From: Plasmodium brasilianum
Taxonomy: Eukaryota; Apicomplexa; Aconoidasida; Haemosporida; Plasmodiidae
DNA: 64,000 bases
Assembly (NCBI RefSeq): GCF_023973825.1
Contig: NC_090127.1
Coordinates: forward strand, 1-64,000
Reading direction: 5' to 3'
The stretch's first letter is position 1. The number at the start of each line of letters is the position of its first letter. The notes under the pieces are model-generated. The model did no database searches and was not told where the DNA came from. It saw only the letters and a program-made list of their open reading frames with translations. The translations under genes and the position numbers were made by a program. Below, in pieces: positions 25,998 through 40,500 of this stretch.

Positions 25998-26965
25998 TTA
26001 CCTTTTTCTGAACTTAATTTTTTCATATTTCTTAACTTTCTTATGATAATAAAAGGTTGCCATTAAAAATATGACACCCAATATGAAGATAGGTAAGAAA
26101 TATATTATAATTACATATAACGTACTTAATGAATTATCCCCTGTACCAAATATAGCTTTCCACAAAAATCCTAAAGTTCCTTCTCCTATAGTATCCAAAG
26201 TGCTTTTTAAATTTCTAAAACTGGACCAAGAACTAAATACATTCAATAACCCTTTTTTAAGTGCCATATCCAATGAAAAATTTAATATGAGGCAAAATGA
26301 TAACAATAAGAACAATATTAATGGTAAAACAAGTCGTAATCCGTATTTTTTACGTATTATTTTTTTGTAAAACTTATCACTAATTGTCTTGTTATTTTTA
26401 ATAAAATCTATGTAATCAAGGTTCTTGAATATTTTTTTTTCAAGATGGGAATATTCCTTTGTTTCATATATACAAGATTTACTTTGCTTATCTTTATTAT
26501 CGCCCCGAGAATTATTTAATAAACGTACATCATAAATTTTGTTTTTCCCTGTGAGTTCTTCATTATTATTACACCTGTTTTTTTTTTCATTCACTTTATT
26601 ATATGCCATAACTTCTTTTATATTTGCAATATCTGAATCCTCATCTTGTTTATGCTTTGTTAGTAAACGGTAAGTTCTTCCCTTTAATGTTTTACGAAAG
26701 TGAAAGTTCTCGTCCAAAGATTTATTAAATATGCTCTAAAAAAGAAAAGTTCAAATATTTGCTTATTTATTGAATAAATAATCTAACAAAAAAAAAAAAT
26801 TTATTAATAAAAATCGAAAAATATGAATTATACAATTATCCGTAAATAATATTATCATACAGAATCACTGCAAAAAGGATATATACAACCTAAAAGCATA
26901 AAACCAGCAACGTTAATAAATAAGAGTGATTTAATTTGTTCCCTTATTATATAGTTATTTAACAT
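25998..26965 (-). CDS. fam-l/fam-m exported protein, intact
   Basis: Two-exon gene encoding about 280 residues. Exon 1 (26965-26861) reads MLNNYIIREQIKSLLFINVA, then GFMLLGCIYPFCSDS, with a phase-0 GTATGA donor. Exon 2 (26735-25998) starts after TTTTAG with SIFNKSLDENFHFRKTLKG, followed by the export-type motif RTYRLLTKHKQDEDS. A charged region follows, then YSHLEKKIFKNLDYIDFIKN and the first hydrophobic span (LVLPLILFLLLSFCLILNF). A loop leads to a second span (LYVIIIYFLPIFILGVIFLM) and the basic end KKVKKYEKIKFRKR. Relatives in this window start at an ATG five to seven codons further in, but here that codon is ATA. The gene can only start at the upstream in-frame ATG at 26965. In the family this is a small exported protein with two spans flanking a host-side loop; function unknown. 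It is the only undamaged member of five related loci here. Confidence 0.88.
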
Positions 26966-29215
26966 TATTATATGTTCTTAATGGAGTAAAATAACATTAC
27001 TTCTGTATACTCTTAAATACAAAGAATCATATATTTCAATTTTTAATTTATTTTTTATCAAATTATTATGAAAAGATAATATATATAACTATAAGATATT
27101 TTTACTATGAAAACAAAGAAAAATAGCATTAACAAAAAATTACAAAATTTTTATCATAATGATATTCATAAAAAACTAACTTTAATAAAAATTATATGAT
27201 TTGAAATAATTAATAAATATTCAAAACATATTAAATAATTATTTAATATATTTGAAGAATTAGATAATTCATTTATTAAATTCTTTCAAAATAAAATGAA
27301 AAAAAAAAAAAAATTATTTATATTCCTAAATATTAATTTTACATAGAATATAGAACCTAGAGAATATAGATAATTCCCTTATCTACGTATTAAGGAAATA
27401 ATAACTATTTTTAATTATGTTTTCTTATTAATAATTATATTTTAATAAATATTATTTTCAAAAAATAATTATTACTAATAAATTAATAATTATTATCATA
27501 TTATTATAATAATAACAAATGAAGAAAAAAATATTTTTTTTGTCACGTTATTTATAGCACATTCTTTAGTACTACTTCACTATGGGCATTTATTTATATA
27601 TTATAATATATTCAAAACGTCGAAATTCAAGTATATTACCTAATATATGTGAAAAAATAAATTTAAAAGTAATAACATGCTTAATTTTTATTTTTCTGCA
27701 GTAATATTTGAAAACTATAATTCTTCATTAAGCTTATTTTATATTATTATTTCTAATTAAACAAACTTTTATTAATCTACTTAATTTTTTTATTAATGAA
27801 ATTTATTTAAAAAGAAAAGTGAATATAGTAAAAAAAAAAAAAAAAAAAAAAGAGAGGGAACGAGAAAGAAATAGAAAAATTAAAGATGATATTTTTTCAG
27901 AAATATTTCATAAATTTTTATTAGTTTAAAAATGTATTACACAAAATAAATTAACAAGCAGAATAATATACGGGTTTAAATCTCTATATACCATAGGAGA
28001 TAAAATTACAATATATTCTACAAAAATATATGATTTAGTTATTATACAATTTTTATTTATAGAACAAATATATTATTTTTTATTTATTCTTTTAAAAATA
28101 CATAATTCGTAGAACATATTTTAAAAGTGCAGCATAATGCAACGACACTAATATATATATATAAATAATATTTTATTAAAAATTATTTTAGAGGAAAAAA
28201 ATGCTATGAGTAAATATATCTGTTCCTTATGTATTATAATTCTGGAAAGGCCTATTATAAAAACATTTTATATTCCAAAACGTATCGTAATCATCTAAAA
28301 TATAAAACTAGATTACTGTTCCTTCTAAATATTGTGCTTTCAAGTGAATAATAAAAAAACAGAAAAAAATAGATAAAATTAAAATATTATTTCTAATTTA
28401 CAAAACAGAACAACTACAATTATATTTTTTTCATATACATCACTTTCCTTAAAATATTTATGAAGAAACTTATATAGTTTTCTTTATGTTCTGGTTCAAT
28501 TTTTTCGTCTCACTTTTTTACTCTTAGTTAATTGTTCTCCATAAAATACACGTTACCTGATTTTAAAAATTTATAATAATCCACATACATAAATTATATA
28601 ATAAATTATAAAAAATTATAGAACTATATAATAATATTTTGCTTAATATTTACTTATGAATACGTTTTTGCATTTCTAGAATTATTCATTATTTCTAAGT
28701 AATCTTATGTGTCTTGCCTTTAAAAAATATAAATATAAATATATACATTATTTATGTATTTGCTAAATTAGAAAATCACAAAAAAATAGTTTATTTCCCT
28801 TGTAAAATATTAAATATTTTCCTTATTATGAATATAAACTATAATCTAATCGTATTCTTATAAAAATATACATATAAATAAAATTTACATACTTCCCACA
28901 ACCTATTTTATGTTTCATAAATTATATCATTAATATTTAATCAATCCAAATAAAACAACATATAAATAAAAAAATAACAATTTTCAATTTGCAAAATATT
29001 TTTTTCATATTTATACTAGCTAAATATTACAGTTTAACTAAAAAGCTAAATATTCATTTAAATATACAATTTTATCAAATTTAAGGTATTAATTAAATAA
29101 CGTCAAGTATAATTCATTTAAAAATATATATACGTATGCTTTTCTGAAAAAAAATAGCTTGTAAATTTCTCGCTTTTTATATATTAAAGGTAAATTATTC
29201 GTTTTACTATTTCAG
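26966..29215. other. Intergenic AT-rich DNA
   Basis: No gene recognised. Poly-A runs at 27832-27850 are followed by a short purine-rich patch (AGAGAGGGAACGAGAAAGAAA). A coding-like scrap on the minus strand near 28480-28560 reads EPEHKENYISFFINILRKVM. It is too short to assign and may be a relict of an exported-protein gene. Confidence 0.35.
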
Positions 29216-29785
29216 AAAAATCCCCATATATCAATTAGTACATATAACCCTAGCAAATATTCTGAAATTTTTGATCAATTATATAATAGTTGTAAAAATA
29301 TATATGTTATTCAAAATGGTAATAGCATTTATAATCAAAAGTAAAACATTAAAAATGAATATGATATTTATAAAAATAATATTACTAATCCCAAAAGTTT
29401 AATATTCATAAAATTATAAATAAGCATAAAAATTCTCCTTTTCAGTGAACCAAAATTATTGTAAAAACTTCATTCTGGTGTTTACTGTAAATACAAAATG
29501 CAGCTTCCGAATTTATTGAGTAAGAATTCTTTAAGTATTTTACTTTAATTACATTACCATTTATTGAGATGTCTTTCCTACTTTTTCTTTTATCAACACT
29601 AAAATTATTCCAATTAAAAATATAAATATAATTATATTATCTATATAATCTATTATAACAAGAAACTACAGTTTTAATATTGTTCTATTTGCAGATATGT
29701 AATTTATTTTAATACTAGTTTACTTCACAGGGATTTGATATTTTCCTCAATCAAAAAAAATATAAATATGCTGAAATATCCCAAT
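29216..29785 (+). pseudogene. pir: Probable pir relict, heavily eroded
   Basis: After a TTTCAG acceptor at 29211-29215 the sequence reads STYNPSKYSEIFDQLYNSCK and NIYV, a pattern like the start of pir exon 2, before stops appear. A hydrophobic patch around 29540-29600 sits where the membrane span should be. After an ATACTAG acceptor an exon-3-like block begins at 29719: FTSQGFDIFLNQKKYKYAEI, comparable with FTPFG/FTPLG starts of pir exon 3. The middle cysteine-bearing part is missing or unreadable, so this is either a truncated copy or very old. Order, orientation and splice positions fit pir, but the individual matches are weak. Confidence 0.4.
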
Positions 29786-32729
29786 GAACAAAATTTCCAA
29801 GTAATTATAAATCGTTCTACACATAATCAGACACATTCTATTAACAGCACATATTATATGACATATTATACTCTATAAAATTTTTATTTATACATGTTCA
29901 ATAATTATAATTTATGTGCATATAAAATAAGGAGACAAACAATTTAATTTAAGTGCATTTTGAGAGATACAAAAAAAAAGTGTAAATATATTTTTTTCTA
30001 ACAAAAACATTTCAAAATCAATAATATATAAATATAATTATAACAGAAATATGAAAAAATATTATATATAATTATCCTTCCAAACTCGTTTAATAAGGTA
30101 AAAAAATAATACTATATTAAAAGAAAAAAAATTATGCAAAATTATACGTTAAATGGAAGAAATAGAGAAAATTCAAAAAGGCATTAATTTTAAATGGATA
30201 TACAATGTCCATACAATTTATAAATTCTGAACATCTAAAGACACATAACATTTTTCATAAGAAATACATCCACATAATATATATAAATGGATATATAACA
30301 ATAGGAACAAATCAAAGTTAGGATAAGTGTAACATAAACAGTACCTCTAATAGATAAAGAGAATTGCAATTAAATTATTTAAAAATTCACGATAGTAACA
30401 ATACGACATTTATTAATTTAATATCAATACATAAATAATGAGTATTATATTATGATAATTATATTGTCAAGAATGTGATAAATACTGAAATAAATTCTTA
30501 AAATATAATGCCAATAACTTCAGATTTAATGTTAAGTAAATTATCCATAAAACAAAAATATGAAATCCAGTATAATTAAAAGATATTAATTAAAACTTAA
30601 CAATAGTATCCTGTATTTTACATTAATATAATATAGATATATTTATTTTATTTCATTAGTAGAAGAATTACTTGTAAAGACAAGTTCCTAAGGTAGTGTG
30701 ATGTAAATCCATATTTATATGTATATCTAAAAGAATAAATGTAAAATTATAATATATTTAATATAAAATAAATTTTTTCATTGTATTTATCATATATACC
30801 TTGCTTTAAGTCTGATTCGTTATTAGAATATATTAATTATTATATACACTAGTGTAAAATAATATAAAGCATAAATTTTGTTACACTACCTCCTTTTAAT
30901 AATATTATGTATCATAGTTGCTAATTTATGCATCAATGTATATTAAATAAGGAAAAATTATAATATGTTATTCAAGGTAACTAAAGAAGGTTATATAGGA
31001 TTAATTTTATGTATATTTAAAGAAAAATGCTCTGCATCTTTGTGTGAATATATATTGAAATTCTATTAGTGTATATGATGTGAAAAGTATGCATCTGAAA
31101 GATATCACTTTTAATGTTAAATTTTGATTTTTAAGTAAATAAATATGTAAAGAAACAATACATTCCAAATAATAAGAAAAAATATTCAATAACTTATATG
31201 TATCGTTATTAATTTTTTATTACTTTTAATTTTATATGACATATAAATTAAAGTATCCTGCAATAAATTTGATCATATATAAAGACAGAATAATTAAAAA
31301 TACAGTACAGGAGAAGAAATATATAGTTTTATGTATTTATAAAATAGTAAATAATATAAACTAATGAATAAATTAATAAAATATTTCACAATAATTAAAT
31401 ATAAACATCCTATTTTTGTTTTGCTAATTTTTATTTACTCAAATATAAATTTATGCTACAGATATTTCGTTGACACTATTTAACAACCTTTCACTTAACT
31501 ACAATAGATTCTTCTAATAGAGATACTTGGATATGAAAAAATAAATATATAATTATTTAACAAATATTAAAAATAAAAATACCAATCGAAAATTACAAAA
31601 AATAAAATTACGTGTACAATTATATGTGTGTAAAATTTTGAAAGCCAAAATGTATATTTTAAAGAGACAACATTTTATTTACTTATTTTTGATATCCTAT
31701 ATTACATCCCATTTTTAATATTGAAAAATCCATAAAACGAAATATAACAAGAGTTCAAGCTTTATAGTTCTAACCTACTTTTTAGGATTCAACTATTAAA
31801 AATGTCGAATTTATATGTAAATACACATATCATGTAAGGAATAAACAAAACATACAATTGAACTATTACTTATAATAAATCCTTCATATATTTTTTATAA
31901 TATAAAAATAAAATTATGAATATATAAAAACGTTAAGTTTTTTCATCATAGTTTTTATTAAATACTTTATATTATAATGAAACTATATCCAATATTATTT
32001 ATAATGTAAATGTATGTAGCATATATTTATTTTATAACTGTTATATATATTACTTCCACTTTTACATTAATAATTTTTATCAAATTAATTTTTAAGAATA
32101 TTACAATAGGATAATTAGCAGACAATTTCTAAAAAATTATTAATATAAATTTTTAACTAGATATTCAAATTAATAATTATTATCAAAATATTTTGTACTT
32201 TTATACTAGTGCATATTTTATTTCTAGAATTTTATTCTATAATATATACTTCTTAATATAGTATTTTATCAGTTTATTGTAAATATATTTGTATATTTGT
32301 TTTTTTTTTTTTTGAAATAAATTGATTCCCTCTTGAATTATAAAATTTATACATTTTTATCCTCTAAACACACATTTTTTATTACCTTGAATATTAAAAA
32401 TTAATAATATTTTTATTTGAAACGCGAACTAATATATATAATTTTTAATTACATTTATTTTTATACTTCAATAAGTACTACAATAATATTTATTAAAAAA
32501 AAAAAAAAGATAAAATTTTTTTATAGGAATTATAAAATAATTAAAAAAAATTATAAATCAAACCTTTGCTCATATGTACGAAATATAAATTATAAATACC
32601 TTACATCAATTATTACAAAAGATTTAACAATTTAAAAAAAACTTATTATAAAACATAATACTTATATGCTCGTCTTTTTTTCGAAAATAGTTAATTTTCC
32701 CTTTTTAATCTTGGCTTGGAATTATTCCG
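29786..32729. other. Intergenic AT-rich DNA
   Basis: No gene recognised. A loose inverted pair, GGTAGTGT at about 30695 and its complement in ACACTACC at about 30885, could form a hairpin about 190 bp apart, but the match core is short. Open frames at 31189-31007 (-) and 32417-32635 (+) are low-complexity and unsupported. Confidence 0.4.
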
Positions 32730-33470
32730 ATGAAGCAACATACAATTATTATGAATAAATTGCTTCTATTCTTCTTTGTTTTTTTATGCTTTTATACGGA
32801 GAATAAAATTTAGTTAATTAATAAATATACTATTCTTGAATGCTTAATTATGTACCTTTATTTTTAGTCAATCCTTTTTGGCAAATCATGGAACAAAGAA
32901 TGCAAAAAAAATAACGTCATAAATGTACTATATAACATATTATTAAATGCTTAAGCAGAAATATAGGAAGAAAAACAATATGAGATGTTAAAAAAGGAGA
33001 TATCTGGCGTACTAGACACAAGTGATGATATGTTTGCTAAAAGTTTAGATGCATGAGGGCATGACGAAAAATTCTGAAATTGAAATAATAAATTAATACA
33101 CAAATATATTTCTCAGAAAAAACATAATGATTTGAAGACGAGAAAAAAATTTCAAAAACAAGATAATGAGCAGAACTCTAAATATAACTTAATAAAATCG
33201 CATATATTAAAATATTATGATAACGGTCAAAAATAGATAAAACAGCACAAAATATTAAATAAAGTAAACTCAAAGGTCAAATCAGATTTATTCCATATCA
33301 TTTCAAGTAATAAATATTATATCTGTTAAATTTCACGATATAGTTAAAACATTTTTATATTTACCAAAAAAATGTAAAGTACTTCCTTCAGCTATGTTAG
33401 TCACAAATTTATATATAATATTATATCTACTTTTTACAGTAGTTATGTTTATTACTATATTGTATTGATT
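32730..33470 (+). pseudogene. Exported protein pseudogene (signal exon plus FGKSWN-type exon 2)
   Basis: Exon 1 starts at ATG 32730 and encodes a signal peptide: IIMNKLLLFFFVFLCFYTEN. No good donor is visible before the TAG that follows. Exon 2 begins after TTTTTAG near 32868 with SILFGKSWNKECKKNNVINV. An FGKSWN start at this place is typical of exon 2 in several P. vivax-type exported families, for example Pv-fam-d-like genes. Fragments then follow across stops: EISGVLDTSDDMFAKSLDA, then KKHNDLKTRKKFQKQDNEQN, and a C-terminal hydrophobic span near 33390-33460 (LYIILYLLFTVVMFITILY). At least four in-frame stops rule out a full product. The family assignment rests only on this short motif and the layout. 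Confidence 0.6.
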
Positions 33471-36408
33471 AGCAATTTCTATTTATATTGATTTAAATGA
33501 ATTCAGCTCCCTCTTTCTCTCTCCAATGTTTTACAGATGCAGTTTAAAATTACTAACACACCTTTTTTAAATTAATAAATATAAAATTATGTTATAAATA
33601 GATCTATGTCTAGTAATAAATATGAAAAATAGATTTATGGTAAAAATTTATACTTACAAATTATTAAATTCATTACAGTTATTAGAAATTACGCAATATT
33701 TTATATGTTTTATAGTAAAAATATATATTCCCCTAATATAGTTATATGATATTTAAGTTTTTTTTTTTTTTTCTTCTTACATTTTAAAAATTTGTCTTAC
33801 TACAATTCTATATATTCATTGATATAAGTAAATAACATATATATAAATTATTGAATTTAATTTATTAAATTTCCATAAGTTATATAATAATACACATTTT
33901 AGCGATATATCTATATAGATATATATATACATTTCTTGAGTATATTTGTGTGAAAAATATTAAAATTTGTAAATTCACAAATTATAACAATGTGAAATTG
34001 GTTAAGTTAATATAGTTATCTCATTCTTCTCTTTACGTATGCGTAGTTCCTTTTCTTATTAATTTACACGAGCAAATATCAACATGTAATGTACGTTTTT
34101 TAGTAAATTAGCTAAATAAAATATAAATATTCATTAAATAAGTTTATTTAAATGATAAATTGTATATTTTTCTTTATTTTTCTACTTTAGCATTAACTTT
34201 GTGTTTATTGAATAACCAACAACTAATCGTCATAGATTCCCCCCTCTAATATACTTATCATCAGAACGCACTATGTTTTTATTATGGATCTAGTTTCCTT
34301 CTCTTACTTTAACTTTATTATACTTTTATTAATTTTCTCATTCGAGTAACCTATTTTTCTTTATCATTAATTTATTAACATTTCCAAGTTATGTATATAT
34401 TGATATTAAACTTACTTCTCTACTATGTGATAGTTATATCACTAAGTAATACTACTATATTAAAAAAGTAATAAAAAAATTAAAAAGAATTTATTTTTTT
34501 TTCATGATATGTTACTGTAATTAATTTTCAAAAATAATTTAATATAATATATAATCAGAATAACCGAATTATCAAATTTTATTCATTATGATATATATTA
34601 TTCTTAATTAATATATGTTCATAGTATTTTTGGAATATATTATTTTTAAAATATATATTAAGTATGGATATTACTTTTCAGCGTTTGTTACTAATTAAAT
34701 ACAAAAAATTAAAAAAATATACTGTTTATCTTTTGTTATATTAAATATATTTATAATATATTAATGTAATTTTAAATTTTACATAAACTCTCTATTTAAA
34801 AATTCAACAGAATATATGAACGCGGACAATAATCCTTTATAAACGACTGAGTTACATAAAAAATATACAAATAAATAATACGTATTTATTTCCAAAAAAA
34901 ATCATATTAAATTTATAAATTCCACTTTGTTTAATTATCTATTAAAAATTATATTAAAAAAGTATAGTTTTAAATATACATTTAAATCGCTTTTATATTT
35001 AAAATTATTTCTTTAATTCTATTATGTATGTATATCCGGTAAGTTATTATTCAAGAAATATTCCTAGAAACAATAGTAGTCATCTTTTCATATATCACTT
35101 ATAATTTTATTGTCTATTCCTAATATATATTAAATTTTGCGTATTAATAGTTTTACATTTGTTTCATGAGTATATTCAGATTATTTTTTTTATTTTTATA
35201 AATTTTTTATTTTTTATAGAATAATCCATAATTACATATGCCTTTTTTAATTTTTAGGATAATATAATATATTTCTACTCAGTTCAAACATATATGAAAT
35301 TGTTTTATTTCACTTATATATTTAAAATAGTTTTTTACTTATATTCATAAAGTCTTTTCACTAATTTTTAGCACCATTTTTAAATGGTATATAGGAAATA
35401 GTAAAGATAAATAGCTATAATTATATGCGTAAAAAATTAAATTAAACACATAAATCATATATGCGCTATATGTTATACATTAATTACATATAAATTCCAA
35501 AATTTTTCTACATGTTATTCCTTTAAGAACATTCCTAAATATTATATCATTTACGTAAAATTAATATTCCTTAAAAAATAAAAATGTACTCAATTAAATA
35601 ATATAAAAATATGTAAATTGTATTAAGGATATAGAAAATAATTTAATAAAAAGCAATTATAAAATTAATAGTTATTTAAAATTATATAAACTTTTATAAC
35701 TTATTATAATTATGCAAAATTGTACTTATTCTACATATTATATATTCAATACATTTTTACAAAAAAATACATATAACTCATAAGTTAAATTAAAACTTAT
35801 ATATAATAATAATATATTTATAATTCCATATATGTTACTATTTAAATTATATGTATTTCAAATAATTAGCTTGTTAAACTTACAAATACGCGAAATTCAA
35901 TCATTTTTCTACTTCTTAAACATAACTGAATCTGTAATAATATATATATTATTTTTTTTTGTGGTTTATACTATATTAAAATAACAATATATTTTAAAAT
36001 ACAAAAAATCCTATTTATTTTTATACACATAAAATACAACATTTGTATATTATTAAATAATACAATTAAAGAAAAAACAATTATAAAAAATCAAATTACC
36101 TTACTAAAAACCAACGTAAATAAAGATGTTCTTCTTTATATAAAAAAATAATATACAAGTTGAAATTGAAATAACAATTATTCATCTTTTAGCTAATTTC
36201 TTTTTTATATTATGTACTTATTAAATATATTTAAGAATAAACCAACTTTTTTATTGTGCATATCATCGTTCTTATAGTTTTGATGGGTTTTTTACAAGTT
36301 ATTCCTTATGTTTTTATATAGTATAATAAGATATACATATTTTCTTTATTCTAGAATTACTATAAAATATATTTGAAACATTCTTTACTATTATTTCCGT
36401 TGTACTTC
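33471..36408. other. Intergenic AT-rich DNA
   Basis: No gene recognised. A patch at 34190-34400 is less AT-rich than its surroundings and includes an ATG (34285) followed by about 20 hydrophobic codons and a GTAACC donor-like site. No second exon could be found, so I do not call a gene. Confidence 0.4.
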
Positions 36409-37527
36409 TTAAACGTGATATATACTTTTTTCATTTTTCAAGCGTTTGTTATTAAAACAGTTTTCAAAAATATTAAACTAAGATACATATTAACTACTAA
36501 ATATATATAGACTTAATATGTCTTACAATTATGAATTTTTACGAAAGATAACAAATAGATATTTACACAATTTATTTGTAAATATAAATAGATGTTATTC
36601 TTTGTAGATAAGGAATAACGTAAAAAAAATAACAAGCAATGAAGAACCAACGTAAACAACAATGTAAAAAAAATCTCTTTCTAATCTATCTTTTCGTATT
36701 AATGTTCTTATTTTAGATTCTATAATATTTCTTTATTTATTTCTTATAACATCAAGCACAATTCATGTAACTTCAAACATATTTTCTTTGCTTTCAATGG
36801 GCTTTTAATTTATACGTACCATTTTATATAAGACATTATATGGATAATATATTTCATTACTTTTGAAATAATTTGGATATATTTTTTTATAAATTAAAAT
36901 GTGTCCCCTAAAAAACGAACACTATTCCTACATATAATTTTTATATAAATTGTTAATATATTTAAAGCACTTGAAATTCACCTTACAATTATTATTCTTA
37001 CTATTTTCAGCAGAACATTTAATTATATAAGGATAATTTTTTAAATGATCATGCATATACTTCTCTTCTTTCTATATTTTAATGTTAAATATATGTATGT
37101 AACATTGACAAGATGTACTTTATAAATCTATTAAATTAATATCATTTACGTCCGTAAAAAATTTCTTAATTTCAGTTTAACTAAAAACTTTTTCTATTAA
37201 TACCAAATGCATTCTTTATAATACAGAAGATGCAATACTACGAATAAGAGTAACGGTCTACGAACCTTTCTCCATATTAGCACTAGATAATTTAAGTTTG
37301 TTGATAATTTTTTTACAAAAACTTTTAATATTTTTATTAGTTATATCTAACTTAGTACATTAAGCATTAGTATTATTTCTGTTTTGTTATCACTACGAAT
37401 TTCATCATATTTTCTATTTGATGACACTTCCGTAAATATACCTTCATAAAAATTAAAAAACAACTGAACTGTACAATCATATAAATCCTTTCGTCCTTGC
37501 AACAGTTTTTTCATTTCACTTTATTAG
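36409..37527 (-). pseudogene. pir: pir family pseudogene
   Basis: The minus strand carries ordered pir blocks. Near 37525 an AG is followed by EMKKLLQGRKDLYDCTVQLF. Around 37060-36920 the sequence reads MHDHLKNYPYIIKCSAENSK, then KYINNLYKNY, matching LHDYFKNYDSIKKSDTCKNV and YINNLYNKY of the intact gene at 41.2 kb. A membrane span reads IVVYVGSSLLVIFFTLFLIY near 36680-36610. The expected GT donor after the TYK/IYK codon is replaced by GA. Exon 3 starts at 36477 after a CTTAG acceptor with FNIFENCFNNKRLKNEKSIY and stops at 36409. Numerous stops and frame changes separate the blocks. It is closest to the 41-kb and 1.3-kb pir copies rather than the vir-like copy at 22.6 kb. Confidence 0.7.
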
Positions 37528-40500
37528 AAATATAACACATAAATGATGAACAATTTATAATTTTTATAATAAAAAATAAAAATGTATTTATTCTTTCCCT
37601 TATAAAATTGTCCATTATACTTAAAAATATGATAATTATATAAAGAATAATCCTTATTACAAAATTATATATGTACGTAATATATAACGATTTCTAAACT
37701 TTTGAAATGTTAAGCATTTTTCTATATTAATTATAAGATGCAGACAAATACATATTAGTAAGAATAGCTTATAAATCATCCGTTAACATATAATTGTAGT
37801 AGTACTAACATTATTATACAAAAAAAGCATTTTCTGTAATGTAAGAAATTAAATAAAAATTAGGAGTTCAATTTCCTCATAAAGTGAAGCATTATAAGAC
37901 AATTTATTTCTCTTTTAAATGGTAATTTATTAGACGTATTTTATAAATCACTATTAATAATACATAATAGAACAAATCGTATTTATAATATATAATAATA
38001 ATCTGTATTTTCTATTAAAATGCTTAATGAGTAATACTATTTAATTATTTAAAAAAACATGTACACAAATATATATCTCTTATACAAAATATAATGAATA
38101 TAATTTTCTAAAAATAAAAAGCGCTCAACTTCATATATATAGAATTCCAATCATTCTATTAATCTACATTTATATTTTATAAAAATATATATGTGCCATT
38201 ATACGTTTTTTACTTAATTTTTATTAAAGAATGAAATAAATCGTAAACATTATTATAAATTGGTAAATATTGTATAATATAAATAATAGCTATCTGATTA
38301 CATAAAAAAATATTTGTTAATACTGAAAATTATTAATTATAATGTTCTTATTTAAAAAGAAGAACATATTTTATTGTTATGAAAATGTTTTCTCTATCTA
38401 TATTAATTTTAACTTATAGTTAATTATATTAAATATTACTTTATTATGTAATACTATAGTCCCCATTTAACATATGGACTTTGAAATATTATTATATAGC
38501 TATAGTTAAAATAAACGGTACTATAAATTATTGGACATAAAGTGATATTTCAAATTAAGCCCAAATTTTTTCTCTTAAAAAATTGAAATTAACAATAACG
38601 AAATGTTTTTTTTATATTTCTTGCATTGTAAAAATATGTTGTGGATTATATTTAAAACATAATGATATACTTTACTCAAAATATATATTACGTTTTAAAA
38701 AAATATTTATGACAATTATTTTTCTTTTTTCCTTGGTGAAATAATAATAATATTAAATTATTTTATTATATTTTTTAATTATATATTTTCACATATTTTA
38801 TTCATTTCTGTTACACTATATATTATTAATACTAAATGATATTTATTCCAAAGAAAAAAAATCATACAAATATTTTAAGAAAATATTATTTTTTTTTAAC
38901 TATGTGTCTTCTGAAATAATACCAAATCACAATTCACAATAAATATTGAATATACAATAAGATTGTATTTTTGTTGTTTTAACTGTTATCCCAATTTTAA
39001 TGAATATTTAAATATATATTATATGAAATATTCAAAACTAAATTTATTATAAATATTATTAGCTTCATTTTCGCATTCAATATTACAATATAAAAAAAAA
39101 AACAAAAAAGCATCAATATATGCATTAACAAGATAATTTTATAAGAATATATTATAAAAAAAAATTGAACATATTAGTTTGAATCACCGAACAATTACAC
39201 ATATAATAAAAAGAATTAAATACATTATAACAATTTAACAGTGGTTATATTTAAAATTATTTAATTATGCTGTTAAAGACTACTACAATATTCATTCATA
39301 TATCATACAAAAAAAATAAGTAAAATGAAATTTTTACTAAAATCAATAAATAACAAATTTTAAAGAAAATATATTATGTATAACTAAGATGCTACACTAG
39401 CACAACTTGAATTATATTACTTTCAATTAAAAGATTTATAAAAATCTTAATAAAATTATTTAAATAAATAATGGTCTCATACGCAAAAATCATTGCCATA
39501 ATCGAATATACCTTGTAAAAAATATAATATAAATGAAAATATAACAAAATATATTTAAAAAAGTATGTATAATATTGGTAATTTTACTTTTGATACATAC
39601 TACGTGTTAATTACAGTTTATTGTACTTATATCATAATAATTAATTATAAATCATTTATGTGTAAACTTTCATAAAATTTTAGTACTCCGTATTATAACA
39701 AAATAAACAATAAAATATAATAATTTTAAGGAAAAAGAAATATATAATATAACTAAAAAGTAAAAAAAATTATATAAAATTAAATATACATTATTGTGTT
39801 ATTTTGAAAAAACAGATAAAATAATTATATCATACACAATACTCCTAGAAAATAGAAATTCGTAAAAATTACATATATAATACGGATAGTACCTTATACC
39901 ATATTTTTATTCCAATAATTTTATGATCTTATGGGACTATATGGAACATAATTTACTTGAATGCATACAAAATAAATATTTTCTATTGCAAAAAATTATC
40001 TACAAAAAAAAATGAAAAGAATTTTTTATTATAATTTTACTATACTTTAGGATCAATACATTTTTAAGTAATATAAGATGTATAAATGAGATATCATAAA
40101 ATTCTTGTGAATCTCACAAAACTATAATTATTCTTTTCATAGCACTTTTATATCCTGAACATAATAAAAACAATATTTGGCATATATTAAATCTTTAATT
40201 TATATTATATCAGTTCATTTTAATATTATCATAAAATAATATTTTTATTATGATAAATATATAAAAGTGTTCAATCTTCCTTTTTTTAATAATATTTTTT
40301 TATTTTATAATTTAATGTAATATTTTTTTTTCTTTTTATACTCGTATTTTTAATATTTTACATACATAAAAATCTATATATTATTTAAAGATAAACATAA
40401 TGCAAATAAAAAAAAAAAATAATAAATAATATTATATTATATATAATGCATGGAAATTTAAGGAACCATTTTCTTATAATAAATTCATTCCTAATTCAAG

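Noticed and set aside
30690..30900. Possible hairpin from GGTAGTGT and ACACTACC arms
   Set aside because: The matching core is only about 8 bp with 190 bp between arms; expected by chance in 64 kb.
32417..32635. 72-codon plus-strand open frame
   Set aside because: Made of Lys/Asn/Tyr/Ile runs from poly-A and AT repeats; no support as a gene.
34285..34350. Signal-peptide-like exon starting at an ATG with a GTAACC donor
   Set aside because: No readable second exon within several hundred bases, and hydrophobic codons are common in T-rich DNA.
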